The position numbers and the translations under genes are program-made. 64,000 nucleotides of DNA from UBA1351 sp963677625. GTDB taxonomy: Bacteria > Bacillota > Clostridia > Lachnospirales > Vallitaleaceae. The notes beneath the pieces are model-generated. The model made no database searches. It had not been told where the DNA came from and saw only the letters and a list, made by a program, of their open reading frames with translations. Below, one piece after another: positions 15,740 through 25,230 of the stretch. Every line of letters begins with the position of its first letter. Within the stretch, counting starts at the first letter, position 1. The DNA is taken from assembly GCA_963677625.2 (NCBI GenBank), contig CAXXSW010000012.1, forward strand, positions 372,001-436,000. The letters run 5' to 3'.

Positions 15740-17591
15740 AGCAAATGCCTCCCTTAAAGCATGTTGCACCGCAAGCCATGCAGTTTTCCATACAGTTTGG
15801 CGTAACAATTTCTTCCATACTGTTTAAGTATTCCTTCTGTAGAAAAGTCTTTTTAACTCCAATATCAATAAAATCCCATGGGAGCACTTCATCAAAGGAC
15901 CGCTGTCTGGAAGCATAAAAACCAGGATCAATATTTAGGTTTTTAAAGGCCCTTTCCCAATTTTCAAAAATAAAATGTTCACTCCATGCGTCAAATGTTG
16001 ATCCGGCATTAAAGACATATTCAAGAACATCAGCAACTCTTCTATCCCCTCTCGCTAGAACGCCTTCTAACATACTTGTTTTTGCATCATGTGAATTATA
16101 TTTAATACGTTTCTTGTTTATCTTACTATTAAGGAATTTTTGTTTTTCCATAAAGACTTCATAAGTATCTTGGCCAACCCACTGAAAGGGTGTAAAAGGT
16201 TTTGGTACAAAAAAAGATGTTGATACAACTAGTTGTACACTTCCTTTGGGACGTTCAGGTTTAGGGATAGAGAAGAATTCTCCAACAATACTATCAGCAA
16301 GGTCTGAGATGGCTTGAATATCTTCATAGTTTTCTCCAGGTAAACCTAACATAAAGTACAACTTCACCCTATTCCAGCCTCCTTGAAAAGCTGCTTTTGA
16401 TCCCTTTAAAATGTCTTCTTCTTGAATCCCTTTATTAATAACGTCCCGCATCCGCTGAGAACCTGCTTCTGGGGCAAAAGTCAGACTGGATTTTCTAACA
16501 TCCTGCACCTTATTCATAAGATCAAGAGAAAATGAATCAATACGTAGTGAGGGCAAAGACAAATTAACCTTGTGCTCTGTCGTAATATCATCTATTAAAT
16601 AATCACATAAAGGAGAAAGGTTAGAATAATCACTGGAAGATAAGGAAATAAGTGAAATCTCATCATGTCCAGTTTGATTAGACAAGTGCTTGGCCTGATC
16701 CTTTAGGGTTTCCAAACTTTTTTCTCGAACAGGACGGTATATAAAACCAGCCTGACAAAAACGACAACCTCTAGAACAGCCTCTAAAAAGTTCAAGAACA
16801 ATTCGGTCATGAACCGGTTGAAGATAGGGCACTATTGGTTTATCTGCATAAGCCATTTCATCCAGGTTTACGACAATCCTTTTCAAGATAGACGCTTTTG
16901 CGTTAGGATGATTAGGTGTCATAGAGTTTATGGTACCATCTTCATTATAAGTAATATCGTAGTACTTTGGAATGTAGATACCTTCTATATTAAGTAGCTC
17001 TTCTAGAAAAACATCTTTAAGCTCTGACCTATTCACTGTTTTTTTTAGTTTTTTATATAGGTCCATGACCTCACCGAGACTTGCTTCACCTTCTCCAATA
17101 TAAAAAAAGTCAATAAAAGGAGCAATAGGTTCTGGATTATATACACAAGGACCTCCAGCACATACAATGGGATCACTTGCCGTCCTATCACTGGCCCTTA
17201 AAGCAAGTTTACTCAGTTTTAATATATTTAATATGTTAGTATATGACATTTCATATTGTACGGTAAAGCCAAGAAAATCCGACTTATTCACTGGTTTTTG
17301 TGATTCAAGTGTGAATAAATCAATGTTTTCATGGATTAAAATTTCCTCCATATCTTTCATTGGAGAAAAAACTCGTTCACAATAGACATCGTCTCTTCTA
17401 TTTAATTGATTATATAAAATAGACAGACCAAGGTGACTCATACCTATTTCATAAAGATCAGGAAAACACAACGCAAAACGAATGTCTATTTGGTCATAAT
17501 CCTTTTGAACGGCATTAATTTCATTTCCTATATATTGAGCTGGTTTTTGGACCGATAACAATAATTGTTTTGGAACTCTAAGTTGTTTCAA
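15723..17591 (-). CDS. TIGR03960 family B12-binding radical SAM protein
   Basis: 622 residues. An N-terminal cobalamin-binding-like part (FALCFPDLYEIGMSHLGLSILY) precedes a radical SAM core with the CxxxCxxC cluster in FRGCSRGCRFCQAGF near residue 270. A C-terminal Cys-rich tail (CMENCMACGATCFKGGICYE) could hold another Fe-S cluster. Substrate unknown; the linkage to rng and L21/L27 suggests rRNA or ribosomal protein. First gene of the operon, with its own promoter at 17633-17661. Confidence 0.93.
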   Translation of the reverse strand: MKQLRVPKQLLLSVQKPAQYIGNEINAVQKDYDQIDIRFALCFPDLYEIGMSHLGLSILYNQLNRRDDVYCERVFSPMKDMEEILIHENIDLFTLESQKPVNKSDFLGFTVQYEMSYTNILNILKLSKLALRASDRTASDPIVCAGGPCVYNPEPIAPFIDFFYIGEGEASLGEVMDLYKKLKKTVNRSELKDVFLEELLNIEGIYIPKYYDITYNEDGTINSMTPNHPNAKASILKRIVVNLDEMAYADKPIVPYLQPVHDRIVLELFRGCSRGCRFCQAGFIYRPVREKSLETLKDQAKHLSNQTGHDEISLISLSSSDYSNLSPLCDYLIDDITTEHKVNLSLPSLRIDSFSLDLMNKVQDVRKSSLTFAPEAGSQRMRDVINKGIQEEDILKGSKAAFQGGWNRVKLYFMLGLPGENYEDIQAISDLADSIVGEFFSIPKPERPKGSVQLVVSTSFFVPKPFTPFQWVGQDTYEVFMEKQKFLNSKINKKRIKYNSHDAKTSMLEGVLARGDRRVADVLEYVFNAGSTFDAWSEHFIFENWERAFKNLNIDPGFYASRQRSFDEVLPWDFIDIGVKKTFLQKEYLNSMEEIVTPNCMENCMACGATCFKGGICYEDKN

Positions 17592-17632
17592 TTTTCTTCC
17601 TCCAATGTAAGACGGATACTAGTGTGCACTTT

Positions 17633-17661
17633 ATCATAAACCATGGTTGCAAACTTGTCAA
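17633..17661 (-). promoter_or_regulatory. Promoter of the radical SAM/rng operon
   Basis: TTGACA at 17656-17661, 17-nt spacer, TATGAT at 17633-17638 on the minus strand. The first gene starts 42 nt beyond the -10, behind the SD TTGGAGGAAG. Confidence 0.82.
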
Positions 17662-17721
17662 TTAAGGGCTTAGTCTTGTATTTGATTTCTTTGTATGGTA
17701 TAAATATAGTTAGGTTATTTT

Positions 17722-17745
17722 CATGATTTAAAGTCATGAAATACA
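17722..17745 (+). promoter_or_regulatory. Small palindrome in the tyrS leader
   Basis: TTTCATGA and TCATGAAA flank a short A/T loop just before the tyrS SD (CAGGAGG). No T-box sequence is present upstream of this tyrS. A weak promoter (TTGTAT, 17 nt, TATAAA) ends near 17706. Confidence 0.35.
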
Positions 17746-17761
17746 AACAGGAGGATATGAG

Positions 17762-18994
17762 ATGCAAAACGCATTTGAAGTTTTAAAAGAACGAGGTTTT
17801 ATTGAACAACTAACCCACGAAAAAGAAATTACAGAACTCTTTGAATCCGGTAAGCCGATTACCTTTTATATCGGTTTTGACCCTACTGCCGACTCCTTGA
17901 CGGCCGGTCATTTCTTGACTGTTATGGCCATGGCTCATCTTCAAAGAGCTGGTCACAAACCTATTGCTCTAGTAGGTGGTGGTACTGTTCGTGTTGGTGA
18001 CCCTACGGGCAAAACTGATATGAGAAGAATGCTTGGTGATGAACAAATTGATGCAAATGCAGGTAAATTTAAAGAGCAGTTATCAAAATTTATTGACTTT
18101 TCAGATGATAAGGCTATTATGGTTGACAACTCAGAATGGTTACTCAATCTTAACTACCTTTCCTTCTTAAGAGACATTGGTGTTCATTTCAGTGTAAACC
18201 GTATGCTGACAGCTGAAGCATATAAATCAAGAATGGAAAAAGGATTAACTTTCCTTGAATTTAACTATATGTTGATGCAATCCTACGACTTCCTTGAACT
18301 CAATAAGAAATATGGATGTATTATGCAGCTTGGAGGAAACGATCAATGGTCTAATATCCTTGGCGGCGTTGAACTTATCCGTCGTAAAGAACAAAAAGAA
18401 GCATATGGTATGACTTTTAAACTTTTAACCACCAGTGAAGGTAAAAAAATGGGTAAAACGGAAAAAGGTGCTGTATGGCTTGATCCGGATAAAACAAGTC
18501 CATATGAGTTTTTCCAGTATTGGAGAAATATTGAAGATGTAAAAGTTGAAGAGTGCTTAGGACTGCTTACTTTCCTTCCAATGGATGAGGTTAAACGTCT
18601 TGGCAAGCTTGAAGGCGCAGAGATAAATAAAGCTAAGGAAGTTCTTGCCTATGAACTTACTAAAATTGTACATGGTGAAGAGGAATCTAAAAAAGCATTA
18701 GAAGCTTCCAAAGCCTTATTTGCAGGTGGTAAAAAGACTGGTTCTATTCCATCAACTAAACTTGAAAAAGCCCTCTTTCAAGAAGGGATTGACCCAATTA
18801 GCCTTATGATTAAAGTCAATATTATTCCCTCAAGAAGCGAAGGCCGCCGAATTATTCAACAAGGTGGATTTCGTCTCAATGGTGAAAAAATAAGCGATCT
18901 TGATTACACCATTACTCTAAAAGATTTCAAAGATGATGAGATCATGATTCAGAAAGGTAAAAAAGTTTACCATCAAGTTGTCATTAAGGAATAA
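17762..18994 (+). CDS. tyrS: Tyrosyl-tRNA synthetase
   Basis: 410 residues. Class I catalytic domain: GFDPTADSLTAGHFLTVMAM (TAGH in place of HIGH), the tyrosine-pocket block NYMLMQSYDFLELN, GGNDQWSNILGG, and the KMSKS-type loop KKMGKTEKGAVW. A C-terminal S4 RNA-binding domain (about 345-410) has SEGRRIIQQGGFRLNG. Charges tRNA-Tyr. SD CAGGAGG. Unlike the alaS fragment at the left edge it has no T-box leader. Confidence 0.97.
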   Translation: MQNAFEVLKERGFIEQLTHEKEITELFESGKPITFYIGFDPTADSLTAGHFLTVMAMAHLQRAGHKPIALVGGGTVRVGDPTGKTDMRRMLGDEQIDANAGKFKEQLSKFIDFSDDKAIMVDNSEWLLNLNYLSFLRDIGVHFSVNRMLTAEAYKSRMEKGLTFLEFNYMLMQSYDFLELNKKYGCIMQLGGNDQWSNILGGVELIRRKEQKEAYGMTFKLLTTSEGKKMGKTEKGAVWLDPDKTSPYEFFQYWRNIEDVKVEECLGLLTFLPMDEVKRLGKLEGAEINKAKEVLAYELTKIVHGEEESKKALEASKALFAGGKKTGSIPSTKLEKALFQEGIDPISLMIKVNIIPSRSEGRRIIQQGGFRLNGEKISDLDYTITLKDFKDDEIMIQKGKKVYHQVVIKE

Positions 18995-19007
18995 AATACG
19001 TTATAAT
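18978..19007 (+). promoter_or_regulatory. Promoter of the hemerythrin gene
   Basis: TTGTCA at 18978-18983 (inside the end of tyrS), 18-nt spacer, TATAAT at 19002-19007. Suggests independent transcription of the hemerythrin gene. Confidence 0.55.
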
Positions 19008-19055
19008 GAATGTACAATTGGTTATATGGGGACATGACAAATAAGGAGTTGACTA

Positions 19056-19451
19056 ATGCTAGAATTTACATGGGATGAAAGCTATTCTGTTGAAAACGAT
19101 GAAATAGATGGACATCATAAGAAATTAATTGCTCTTTTTAATGAAGTCGGGAAACTTGTAGAACAAGATAAAAACGCCCCACTCTTCTCTTCAATACGTG
19201 TTATCAGTGAGCTTAACGTTTATGCTGTTTTTCATTTTAAAGAAGAAGAAAGCCTTATGGCTAAGGGAGGTTATCCTGATTTAGAATTTCATAAGAAATT
19301 ACACAATAATTTTATCGCTCAAATCGAGAAATTTAAAGATAACTACCTCAACAATGACCCTTTAGTTAATTATGAGTTATTTAGTTTCTTAAGTGACTGG
19401 ATAATCAAACATATTATTCATGAAGATTCTAAATACGTGCCTTACATTTAA
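19056..19451 (+). CDS. Bacteriohemerythrin
   Basis: 131 residues. The diiron ligands are all present: H in IDGHHKKLIALFNE, HFKEEESLM (HxxxE), FHKKLHNNF, and HIIHEDSKYV near the C-terminus, matching the four-helix hemerythrin pattern. It binds O2 reversibly, and in anaerobes is thought to scavenge or sense oxygen. No sensor domain is attached. SD AAGGAGTTG precedes ATG 19056. Confidence 0.95.
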   Translation: MLEFTWDESYSVENDEIDGHHKKLIALFNEVGKLVEQDKNAPLFSSIRVISELNVYAVFHFKEEESLMAKGGYPDLEFHKKLHNNFIAQIEKFKDNYLNNDPLVNYELFSFLSDWIIKHIIHEDSKYVPYI

Positions 19452-19462
19452 ATAGAACCTAT

Positions 19463-19495
19463 AAAACCCCCTCTACTTAGACTAGAGGGGGTTTT
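19463..19495. terminator. Bidirectional terminator between hemerythrin and pepD
   Basis: AAAACCCCCTCTA pairs with TAGAGGGGGTTTT around a 7-nt loop. It has Ts on the plus side and As (Ts on minus) on the other, between the convergent hemerythrin and dipeptidase genes. Confidence 0.93.
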
Positions 19496-19538
19496 TATCT
19501 TATAGGAAAGCGGAATGAGACGAAGTCTCTTTATTCGA

Positions 19539-20996
19539 TTATAGTTCTGCCAAAAGATCACATAGGAATTCATAGGTACGTTGGATACTAGAAATACTTA
19601 CCCATTCGTCAGGTGAATGAACAGCTTGCATATCAGGTCCTAAGCTGATTGCTTCGATATCATCTCTCTTCTCAAGAAAAACACCAGGTTCTACTCCTGC
19701 ATGAAGGGATTTAACAATAGGCTCTTTACCAGTTTTTTTCTTATAAAGTGCAATTGCTTGATCAAGTAAAATGGAATCTTTTTTCAAAGGCCATTCTGGA
19801 TATTCTGCTGTTTTTATAAACTCAGCCTTAGTATAAGAGGCAAACATTTCTAATATATTGGTAATGTGATATTTTATGCTTCTAACACCACTTCTAATTG
19901 CAAAGAGATAAACGATGTGATCATCTTCTACTGCGATTTTACCTATATTAAGTGATGATTCAACAAATCCTTCAAGTTCTGCACTCATGGTTTGAATACC
20001 ATTGGGAAGCCCCATTAATAAGAATATTGCTGATTCCATATCTTCTTCGTCAATGACATCAACTGTCTCTTCAGAATCAAGTGTATCACTGACAATTTCT
20101 ATATCAGGATCAGAGGTTCTATATTCGTTAGAAATCTCTTTACCAAGGCTGTCTAGTGTTTCATTAAAATTATCTTCTTCTGATTCAGGTATAACAACTT
20201 GGAAAAAAGTTTCTCTTGGTATAACATTATCCTTTTTACCACCATAAATATCAACTAAATGAATATCAACTTTTTCATCAAGTTTACATAATATTCTTCC
20301 GGTTAACTTGATCGCATTAGCTCTACACTTATCGATTTCAACTCCTGAATGACCACCAATCAGCTTCCGAAGAGCAACTTCTTTAAGTAGCATACCGGAC
20401 ATGTTTATAGGTTTTTTCTGAACAGGAAGATTGATGATAGCTTTTAGTCCTCCAGCACAAGAAATGACAAACTCACCCTCTTCTTCTGAATCCAGATTAA
20501 GGAAATACTTCCCCTTTAATAAACTAGAGTCAAAATTCAAGGCTCCTGTCATACCTACTTCCTCATCGGTAGTAACTAAAACTTCCAATTCAGGATGTTC
20601 CAGTGTCTGATCGTCAAGAATAGCTAAACTCATAGCAACGGCTATTCCATTATCAGCACCAAGGGTTGTGCCATCAGCTGTTAAATGATCGTCTTCAACA
20701 AGCATTGAAATAGGGTCTTTTGTAAAGTCATGGACTGTATCTGCATTCTTTTCACAAACCATGTCCATATGACCTTGCAAAATAAATCCTGGCTTATTCT
20801 CATAACCTTTAGTGGCTGGTTTACGAATAAGTACATTTAAAGATTTATCCTGTATAACTTCTAAATCTCTTTCCTTGGCAAATGCTACAAGGAAATCACT
20901 AATTGCTTGTTCGTTACCTGATTCTCTCGGAATTTGATTAATGTCATAAAATTGTTTCAAGACATTTTTAGGTTCCAGTTCAAAATATGTAGTCAT
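19539..20996 (-). CDS. pepD: Aminoacyl-histidine dipeptidase (PepD, M20 family)
   Basis: 485 residues, the usual PepD length. Zinc ligands of M20 peptidases are visible: LQGHMDMVCEKN, TLGADNGIAVAMS and VTTDEEVGMTGA, with LNLDSEEEGEF and GGHSGVEIDKCRANA of the lid domain. It hydrolyses Xaa-His and other dipeptides in the cytosol. I use the second ATG (20996), because the SD GAGG is 7 nt upstream of it and only one base from the first ATG (21002). Confidence 0.94.
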   Translation of the reverse strand: MTTYFELEPKNVLKQFYDINQIPRESGNEQAISDFLVAFAKERDLEVIQDKSLNVLIRKPATKGYENKPGFILQGHMDMVCEKNADTVHDFTKDPISMLVEDDHLTADGTTLGADNGIAVAMSLAILDDQTLEHPELEVLVTTDEEVGMTGALNFDSSLLKGKYFLNLDSEEEGEFVISCAGGLKAIINLPVQKKPINMSGMLLKEVALRKLIGGHSGVEIDKCRANAIKLTGRILCKLDEKVDIHLVDIYGGKKDNVIPRETFFQVVIPESEEDNFNETLDSLGKEISNEYRTSDPDIEIVSDTLDSEETVDVIDEEDMESAIFLLMGLPNGIQTMSAELEGFVESSLNIGKIAVEDDHIVYLFAIRSGVRSIKYHITNILEMFASYTKAEFIKTAEYPEWPLKKDSILLDQAIALYKKKTGKEPIVKSLHAGVEPGVFLEKRDDIEAISLGPDMQAVHSPDEWVSISSIQRTYEFLCDLLAEL

Positions 20997-21038
20997 GTGC
21001 ATACCTCATTTCTCGAAGTTTTGTTAAATTTACTTCAA

Positions 21039-22397
21039 TTAGTTTTTGAAGCTGTGTATGGGAGCGGGAATTCTTCCCTTTCGGTTAATGAATTCAGAAC
21101 AAGAAAAGTTATTAACCGGCATAATTGGCGCGTAACCAAGTAAACCTCCAAATTCAACCATTTCTCCAACTTTTTTTCCTTCAACAGGAATAATACGTAC
21201 AGCTGTTGTTTTTTGATTTATCATACCGATAGCCATTTCATCTGCAATGATACCAGATATAGTTGAAGCACTGGTATCTCCGGGAATAGCTATCATATCA
21301 AGACCTACGGAACATACACAGGTCATTGCTTCTAATTTTTCAAGACTAAGAGCGCCCTTGGTAACCGCTCTAATCATTCCCTGATCTTCACTGACTGGGA
21401 TAAAGGCACCACTAAGACCACCTACATATGAAGAGGCCATTGCACCACCCTTTTTAACTTGATCATTGAGCATAGCAAGTGCTGCAGTTGTACCTGGTGC
21501 ACCTACATACTCAAGTCCCATCGCTTCTAAAATCTCTGCAATAGAATCACCTACCGCAGGCGTTGGTGCTAATGAAAGGTCGATAATACCAAAAGGAACA
21601 TTAAGACGTTTGGACGCCTCTTTAGCAACCAGTTGACCAACTCGGGTAATTTTAAAGGCAGTTTTCTTTATGGTTTCACATAGTTGTTCAAAGTCTGAAC
21701 CTTTACAAGATTCTAGAGCCTTATTAACTACGCCAGGTCCACTAACCCCTACATTAATGACTTTATCATATTCGCTGACGCCATGGAAGGCACCAGCCAT
21801 GAAAGGATTATCATCTGGAGCATTGGTAAAAACAACAAATTTAGCACAACCAATAGAGTCATTTTCTCTCGTCAAATAGGCTGTTTTCTTTATCATTTGA
21901 CCAATAGTTCTTACAGCATCCATATTGATGCCTGTTTTTGTAGAACCAACATTAATTGATGAACAAACATGGTCTGTAACAGCTAAAGCCTCTGGAATGG
22001 AATCCATCAAAACGATATCACTTGGTGTTGAACCCTTTTGTACCAAGGCTGAAAAACCGCCAATAAAGTTAACACCAACTTCTTTTGCAGCTCGGTCTAA
22101 AGTTTCAGCAATACTGACATAAGAACTTGCTCCAGTAGATGCCGCCGCTATTGCAATAGGCGTCACACTAATTCGTTTGTTAACGATAGGAATACCATAT
22201 TCTTTAGAAATATCTTCGCCAACTTTGACAAGATTTTCAGCACTGGATGTAATCTTGTCATATATTTTTTGATTAAAGGTCTTAAGATCACTAGCGCCAC
22301 AATCCAAAAGGCTGATGCCCATCGTTATGGTCCTAACATCTAGGTTGTCTTCCATTATCATTTGATTCGTTTCAACAACTTCATTTATATGAATCAT
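21039..22397 (-). CDS. UPF0210/DUF711 family protein (PFL-like fold)
   Basis: 452 residues. Family motifs: NLDVRTITMGISLLDCG, GVNFIGGFSALVQKG, INVGVSGPGVV and the C-terminal GGLLGYAPIMPVNNFSC. The fold is related to glycyl-radical enzymes but no glycyl-radical loop is present, and the biochemical role is not established. It lies 15 nt after the ACT-domain gene; this ACT/UPF0210 pair is conserved across Firmicutes and archaea, so the two probably act together. Confidence 0.9.
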   Translation of the reverse strand: MIHINEVVETNQMIMEDNLDVRTITMGISLLDCGASDLKTFNQKIYDKITSSAENLVKVGEDISKEYGIPIVNKRISVTPIAIAAASTGASSYVSIAETLDRAAKEVGVNFIGGFSALVQKGSTPSDIVLMDSIPEALAVTDHVCSSINVGSTKTGINMDAVRTIGQMIKKTAYLTRENDSIGCAKFVVFTNAPDDNPFMAGAFHGVSEYDKVINVGVSGPGVVNKALESCKGSDFEQLCETIKKTAFKITRVGQLVAKEASKRLNVPFGIIDLSLAPTPAVGDSIAEILEAMGLEYVGAPGTTAALAMLNDQVKKGGAMASSYVGGLSGAFIPVSEDQGMIRAVTKGALSLEKLEAMTCVCSVGLDMIAIPGDTSASTISGIIADEMAIGMINQKTTAVRIIPVEGKKVGEMVEFGGLLGYAPIMPVNNFSCSEFINRKGRIPAPIHSFKN

Positions 22398-22412
22398 TTT
22401 TACACCGCCTGT

Positions 22413-22685
22413 CTATATTCTGTGCATATTGTTAAAAATATCTTCACGCTGGAATTGAATACGAACACCAATGGTCTCACCAATGGCTTCCAGTGCATCA
22501 ATGATTTCATTAACATCTACAGAAGCACGGCTGTAGTCTACAATCATCATCATATTAAACATATCCTGAACAATGGTCTGTGATATATCAAGAATATTAA
22601 TATCATGTTCAGCTAAATAGGTACATACTTTGGCAATGATACCAACAGTATCTTTACCTAAAACGGTTATAATTCCTCTTTTCAT
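22413..22685 (-). CDS. ACT domain protein (UPF0237)
   Basis: 90 residues made of one ACT domain: MKRGIITVLGKDTVGIIAKVCTYLAEHDINILDISQTIV, then MIVDYSRASVDVNEII. ACT domains bind small ligands, often amino acids, and regulate a partner; here the likely partner is the UPF0210 protein downstream. SD AGGAAGAAG precedes ATG. Confidence 0.93.
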   Translation of the reverse strand: MKRGIITVLGKDTVGIIAKVCTYLAEHDINILDISQTIVQDMFNMMMIVDYSRASVDVNEIIDALEAIGETIGVRIQFQREDIFNNMHRI

Positions 22686-22730
22686 CTTCTTCCTCCATGT
22701 GGGTATTGGTTTAAACTGAAGTGTTCATTT

Positions 22731-23531
22731 CTATTTAAGGATGACAGGTTGGGAATGTATATCTCTTTTGGCAACGACAAGCTTAATCTCTATCTTCCGC
22801 TCTTTAAATATGCGTTTTAGCAGATGTTCTACTTCCAGATAAGCAATATCAGGGTGATTATTTTCTTTACTCAAATGCGCAAGTACAACTGTATCAAGTT
22901 CTTCATGAACAAGATCTTCAATAAGGTTAGAAGATAATTCATTAGACAAATGACCTACATCACTTAAAATGCGTCGTTTCAAGTAATAAGGATATGATCC
23001 TGCTTCCAACATCTTTATATCATGATTGGCTTCCACATACAGGACATGGCAGCCTTTCAAATGATCAATAATATACTGGTCATAGTTACCTAAATCGGTT
23101 ACCAAACCTATTTTTTTGTTCTCGTGAGTAAATGTGTAACACACAGAATCAACTGCATCATGTAAGGTTTTAAAAGGCATTACATCTATTGATCCAATGG
23201 CAATCTGTCTATCAATATCAACATACCTAATGAGCTCAGGATCAACTTGACCAATGGTCTTATAGTCCTTTAAGGTATCCCATGTTTTTTTTGTTACATA
23301 AATGGGCATATGATATCGTCTAGCCATAATTCCTAGGCCTTGAATATGATCTGCATGTTCATGGGTAACTAAAATACCGTCAAGCATTCTGGGGTCCACG
23401 TTAATGGCATCCATTCCTGCTTTAATTCGCTTACCGCTTATCCCGGCATCAATAAGTAAGTGTGTATCTTCATTACCAACGTAAATACAGTTCCCGCTAC
23501 TTCCGCTGGCTATGCTACAAAGTTGTATCAT
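22731..23531 (-). CDS. MBL-fold metallohydrolase, WalJ/YycJ-like
   Basis: 266 residues. The metallo-beta-lactamase metal motif THEHADHIQGL, the N-terminal ASGSSGNCIYVGNEDTHLLIDAG typical of YycJ/WalJ, and HVLYVEANHD and LAHLSKENNHPDIA at the C-terminal end. WalJ proteins are exonuclease-like and are often beside walRK; no walRK is seen here, so the specific name is left open. It follows the diguanylate cyclase gene by 8 nt. Confidence 0.9.
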   Translation of the reverse strand: MIQLCSIASGSSGNCIYVGNEDTHLLIDAGISGKRIKAGMDAINVDPRMLDGILVTHEHADHIQGLGIMARRYHMPIYVTKKTWDTLKDYKTIGQVDPELIRYVDIDRQIAIGSIDVMPFKTLHDAVDSVCYTFTHENKKIGLVTDLGNYDQYIIDHLKGCHVLYVEANHDIKMLEAGSYPYYLKRRILSDVGHLSNELSSNLIEDLVHEELDTVVLAHLSKENNHPDIAYLEVEHLLKRIFKERKIEIKLVVAKRDIHSQPVILK

Positions 23532-23539
23532 CTTGTCTC

Positions 23540-25210
23540 CTATACTACTTTTTCCAGATTAAATGAATCAATGGTAATGTTACCACGACCATGTTGCTTA
23601 GAATAGTACATGGCATTGTCAGCTCTCAAAAGAAGTTTCTCTCCACTTGAGGCTAATTCAGGATATGAAGATATCCCAATACTAACATTGATATGGACTT
23701 CTATATTTTCATGGAATAAGGGTTCGTTTTTAATATTTTGATGCAGTTCAGCAACAATTGTACTAGCATCTTCTAAGCTAGTCTGAGGCAATAAAAGAAC
23801 AAATTCTTCACCACCATACCTAAAAGCCATACCACCATACTTTTTAGCAATATGCAAGGTCGTTGCTGCAGTAAATTTAATCGCTTCATCTCCAAACATA
23901 TGACCATAACGATCATTTACAGTTTTAAACTTATCAATATCAAAGAGGGCGACTACCAATGAAGAATGGTCTTTATCTGCTTTTTTAACATACTGTTCTA
24001 TATTATCTTGAAGATATTTACGGTTATAAAGACCTGTGAGACCGTCTTTGATAGCCATATCTTCCATTAATGCATACATATTGGCATTATTAATAGCAAT
24101 AGTAATTTGAGTTGCTATACCAGTGAAAAATTGTAGATTACTTTCTGTAAACATATCAATATTAGTATGTTCGGCTATAATTAAACCATAAGTTAAAGAA
24201 TCTCTAAGCAAAGGTATAATAGCAAGACTACCAACAGGTCTACCACTAATAAAGGGATACTTTTTTGCAACAACCCGATTGTTAAGATGTATCTTACCAT
24301 CTTCAAAGTAGGTTTGTAAACAGCCATTTTCTACTTTTTCCTTTAATTCCTTAAGATAATCACCAGGATGATTGGACTTTAGACTATACAAATATTCATC
24401 GTTGCGTTCATCAAAGAGGATTACAGCACATGTATCGACACCAATCGTACCTACCATTGCATCAGACACAACTTCTAAAAGTTCCATAATATCAAGAACT
24501 GATGAGATATATCTAAGTAATTCATTTTGAGTAAAAATCTCGGCTGTCATCTTATTTAATTTCTTGTTAGCGGACAAGAGTTCCATTTTCTGATTGGCAA
24601 TTTCATTGTGGATCTTCTTAAACTCGTTTTGGGACAGTCTGAGTTCCTCGTTGGTTTTGGCAGCTTCTTTAAAAAGTCTTGCTTGAAGTTTAACCTTGGC
24701 CATCATATCTTCTCTGAATTCTTTTAGAATCAGATAAAAAGAATAAATAAATATCAAAACAATCAAAGACCTTATAGTTACATTAAATGAACCATTACCT
24801 CTTGAAATCTCAATGAAGCAAATTAAACCTAGAGTAGCAACTATCAAAGAAAAAAGTCCTTTTAGTAATGCCTTGTTTTTATTAACGACACCAATATAAA
24901 GTTCTACTATGACCATAAGTAAAAAAAGAGTAAAGGAAAATCTTATAAGTCCTGAAGCTAAGCTACTAATATATCCAAGACTTATTAATGTAAATATTTT
25001 GAGAATCATATAAACTTCCCATTTCTCATAATACTTCCTATAAAAAAAGAAAATATTTATTAGTAACACTGCGACATAAGAAATTGTGTTAAGCAAGACC
25101 TCTTGAGCGTGTGTTTGAGAAATATCATAAATAAGTAAAATAATCGTTAACATAATTATTTGGATATAAAATCTGTTAATTTTTTTTTGAAGAAATAATA
25201 TCGTTTTCAT
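23540..25210 (-). CDS. Membrane diguanylate cyclase with GAF domain
   Basis: 556 residues. About five or six membrane helices in 15-165, a coiled-coil linker (about 165-230), a GAF domain (about 240-375), then a GGDEF domain with FRYGGEEFVLLLPQ near residue 465. The signature is intact, so it should make cyclic di-GMP. The RxxD inhibitory site that usually precedes the signature reads KYGG, so product inhibition is probably absent. The sensor part has no recognisable ligand pocket. SD AAGGGGC. Confidence 0.93.
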   Translation of the reverse strand: MKTILFLQKKINRFYIQIIMLTIILLIYDISQTHAQEVLLNTISYVAVLLINIFFFYRKYYEKWEVYMILKIFTLISLGYISSLASGLIRFSFTLFLLMVIVELYIGVVNKNKALLKGLFSLIVATLGLICFIEISRGNGSFNVTIRSLIVLIFIYSFYLILKEFREDMMAKVKLQARLFKEAAKTNEELRLSQNEFKKIHNEIANQKMELLSANKKLNKMTAEIFTQNELLRYISSVLDIMELLEVVSDAMVGTIGVDTCAVILFDERNDEYLYSLKSNHPGDYLKELKEKVENGCLQTYFEDGKIHLNNRVVAKKYPFISGRPVGSLAIIPLLRDSLTYGLIIAEHTNIDMFTESNLQFFTGIATQITIAINNANMYALMEDMAIKDGLTGLYNRKYLQDNIEQYVKKADKDHSSLVVALFDIDKFKTVNDRYGHMFGDEAIKFTAATTLHIAKKYGGMAFRYGGEEFVLLLPQTSLEDASTIVAELHQNIKNEPLFHENIEVHINVSIGISSYPELASSGEKLLLRADNAMYYSKQHGRGNITIDSFNLEKVV

Positions 25211-25230
25211 GTTAGCCCCTTAAGTATATA

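Noticed and set aside
17642..17762. T-box leader before tyrS
   Set aside because: No AGGGTGG-type T-box sequence or stem I motifs occur between the divergent promoter and the tyrS SD; the region is too short.
19504..19540. Another copy of the TAGGAAAG hairpin element near pepD
   Set aside because: Only TAGGAAAG is shared; the linker GTCGGCAGTT, the GAACAA stem and the adjacent T-tract context are missing.
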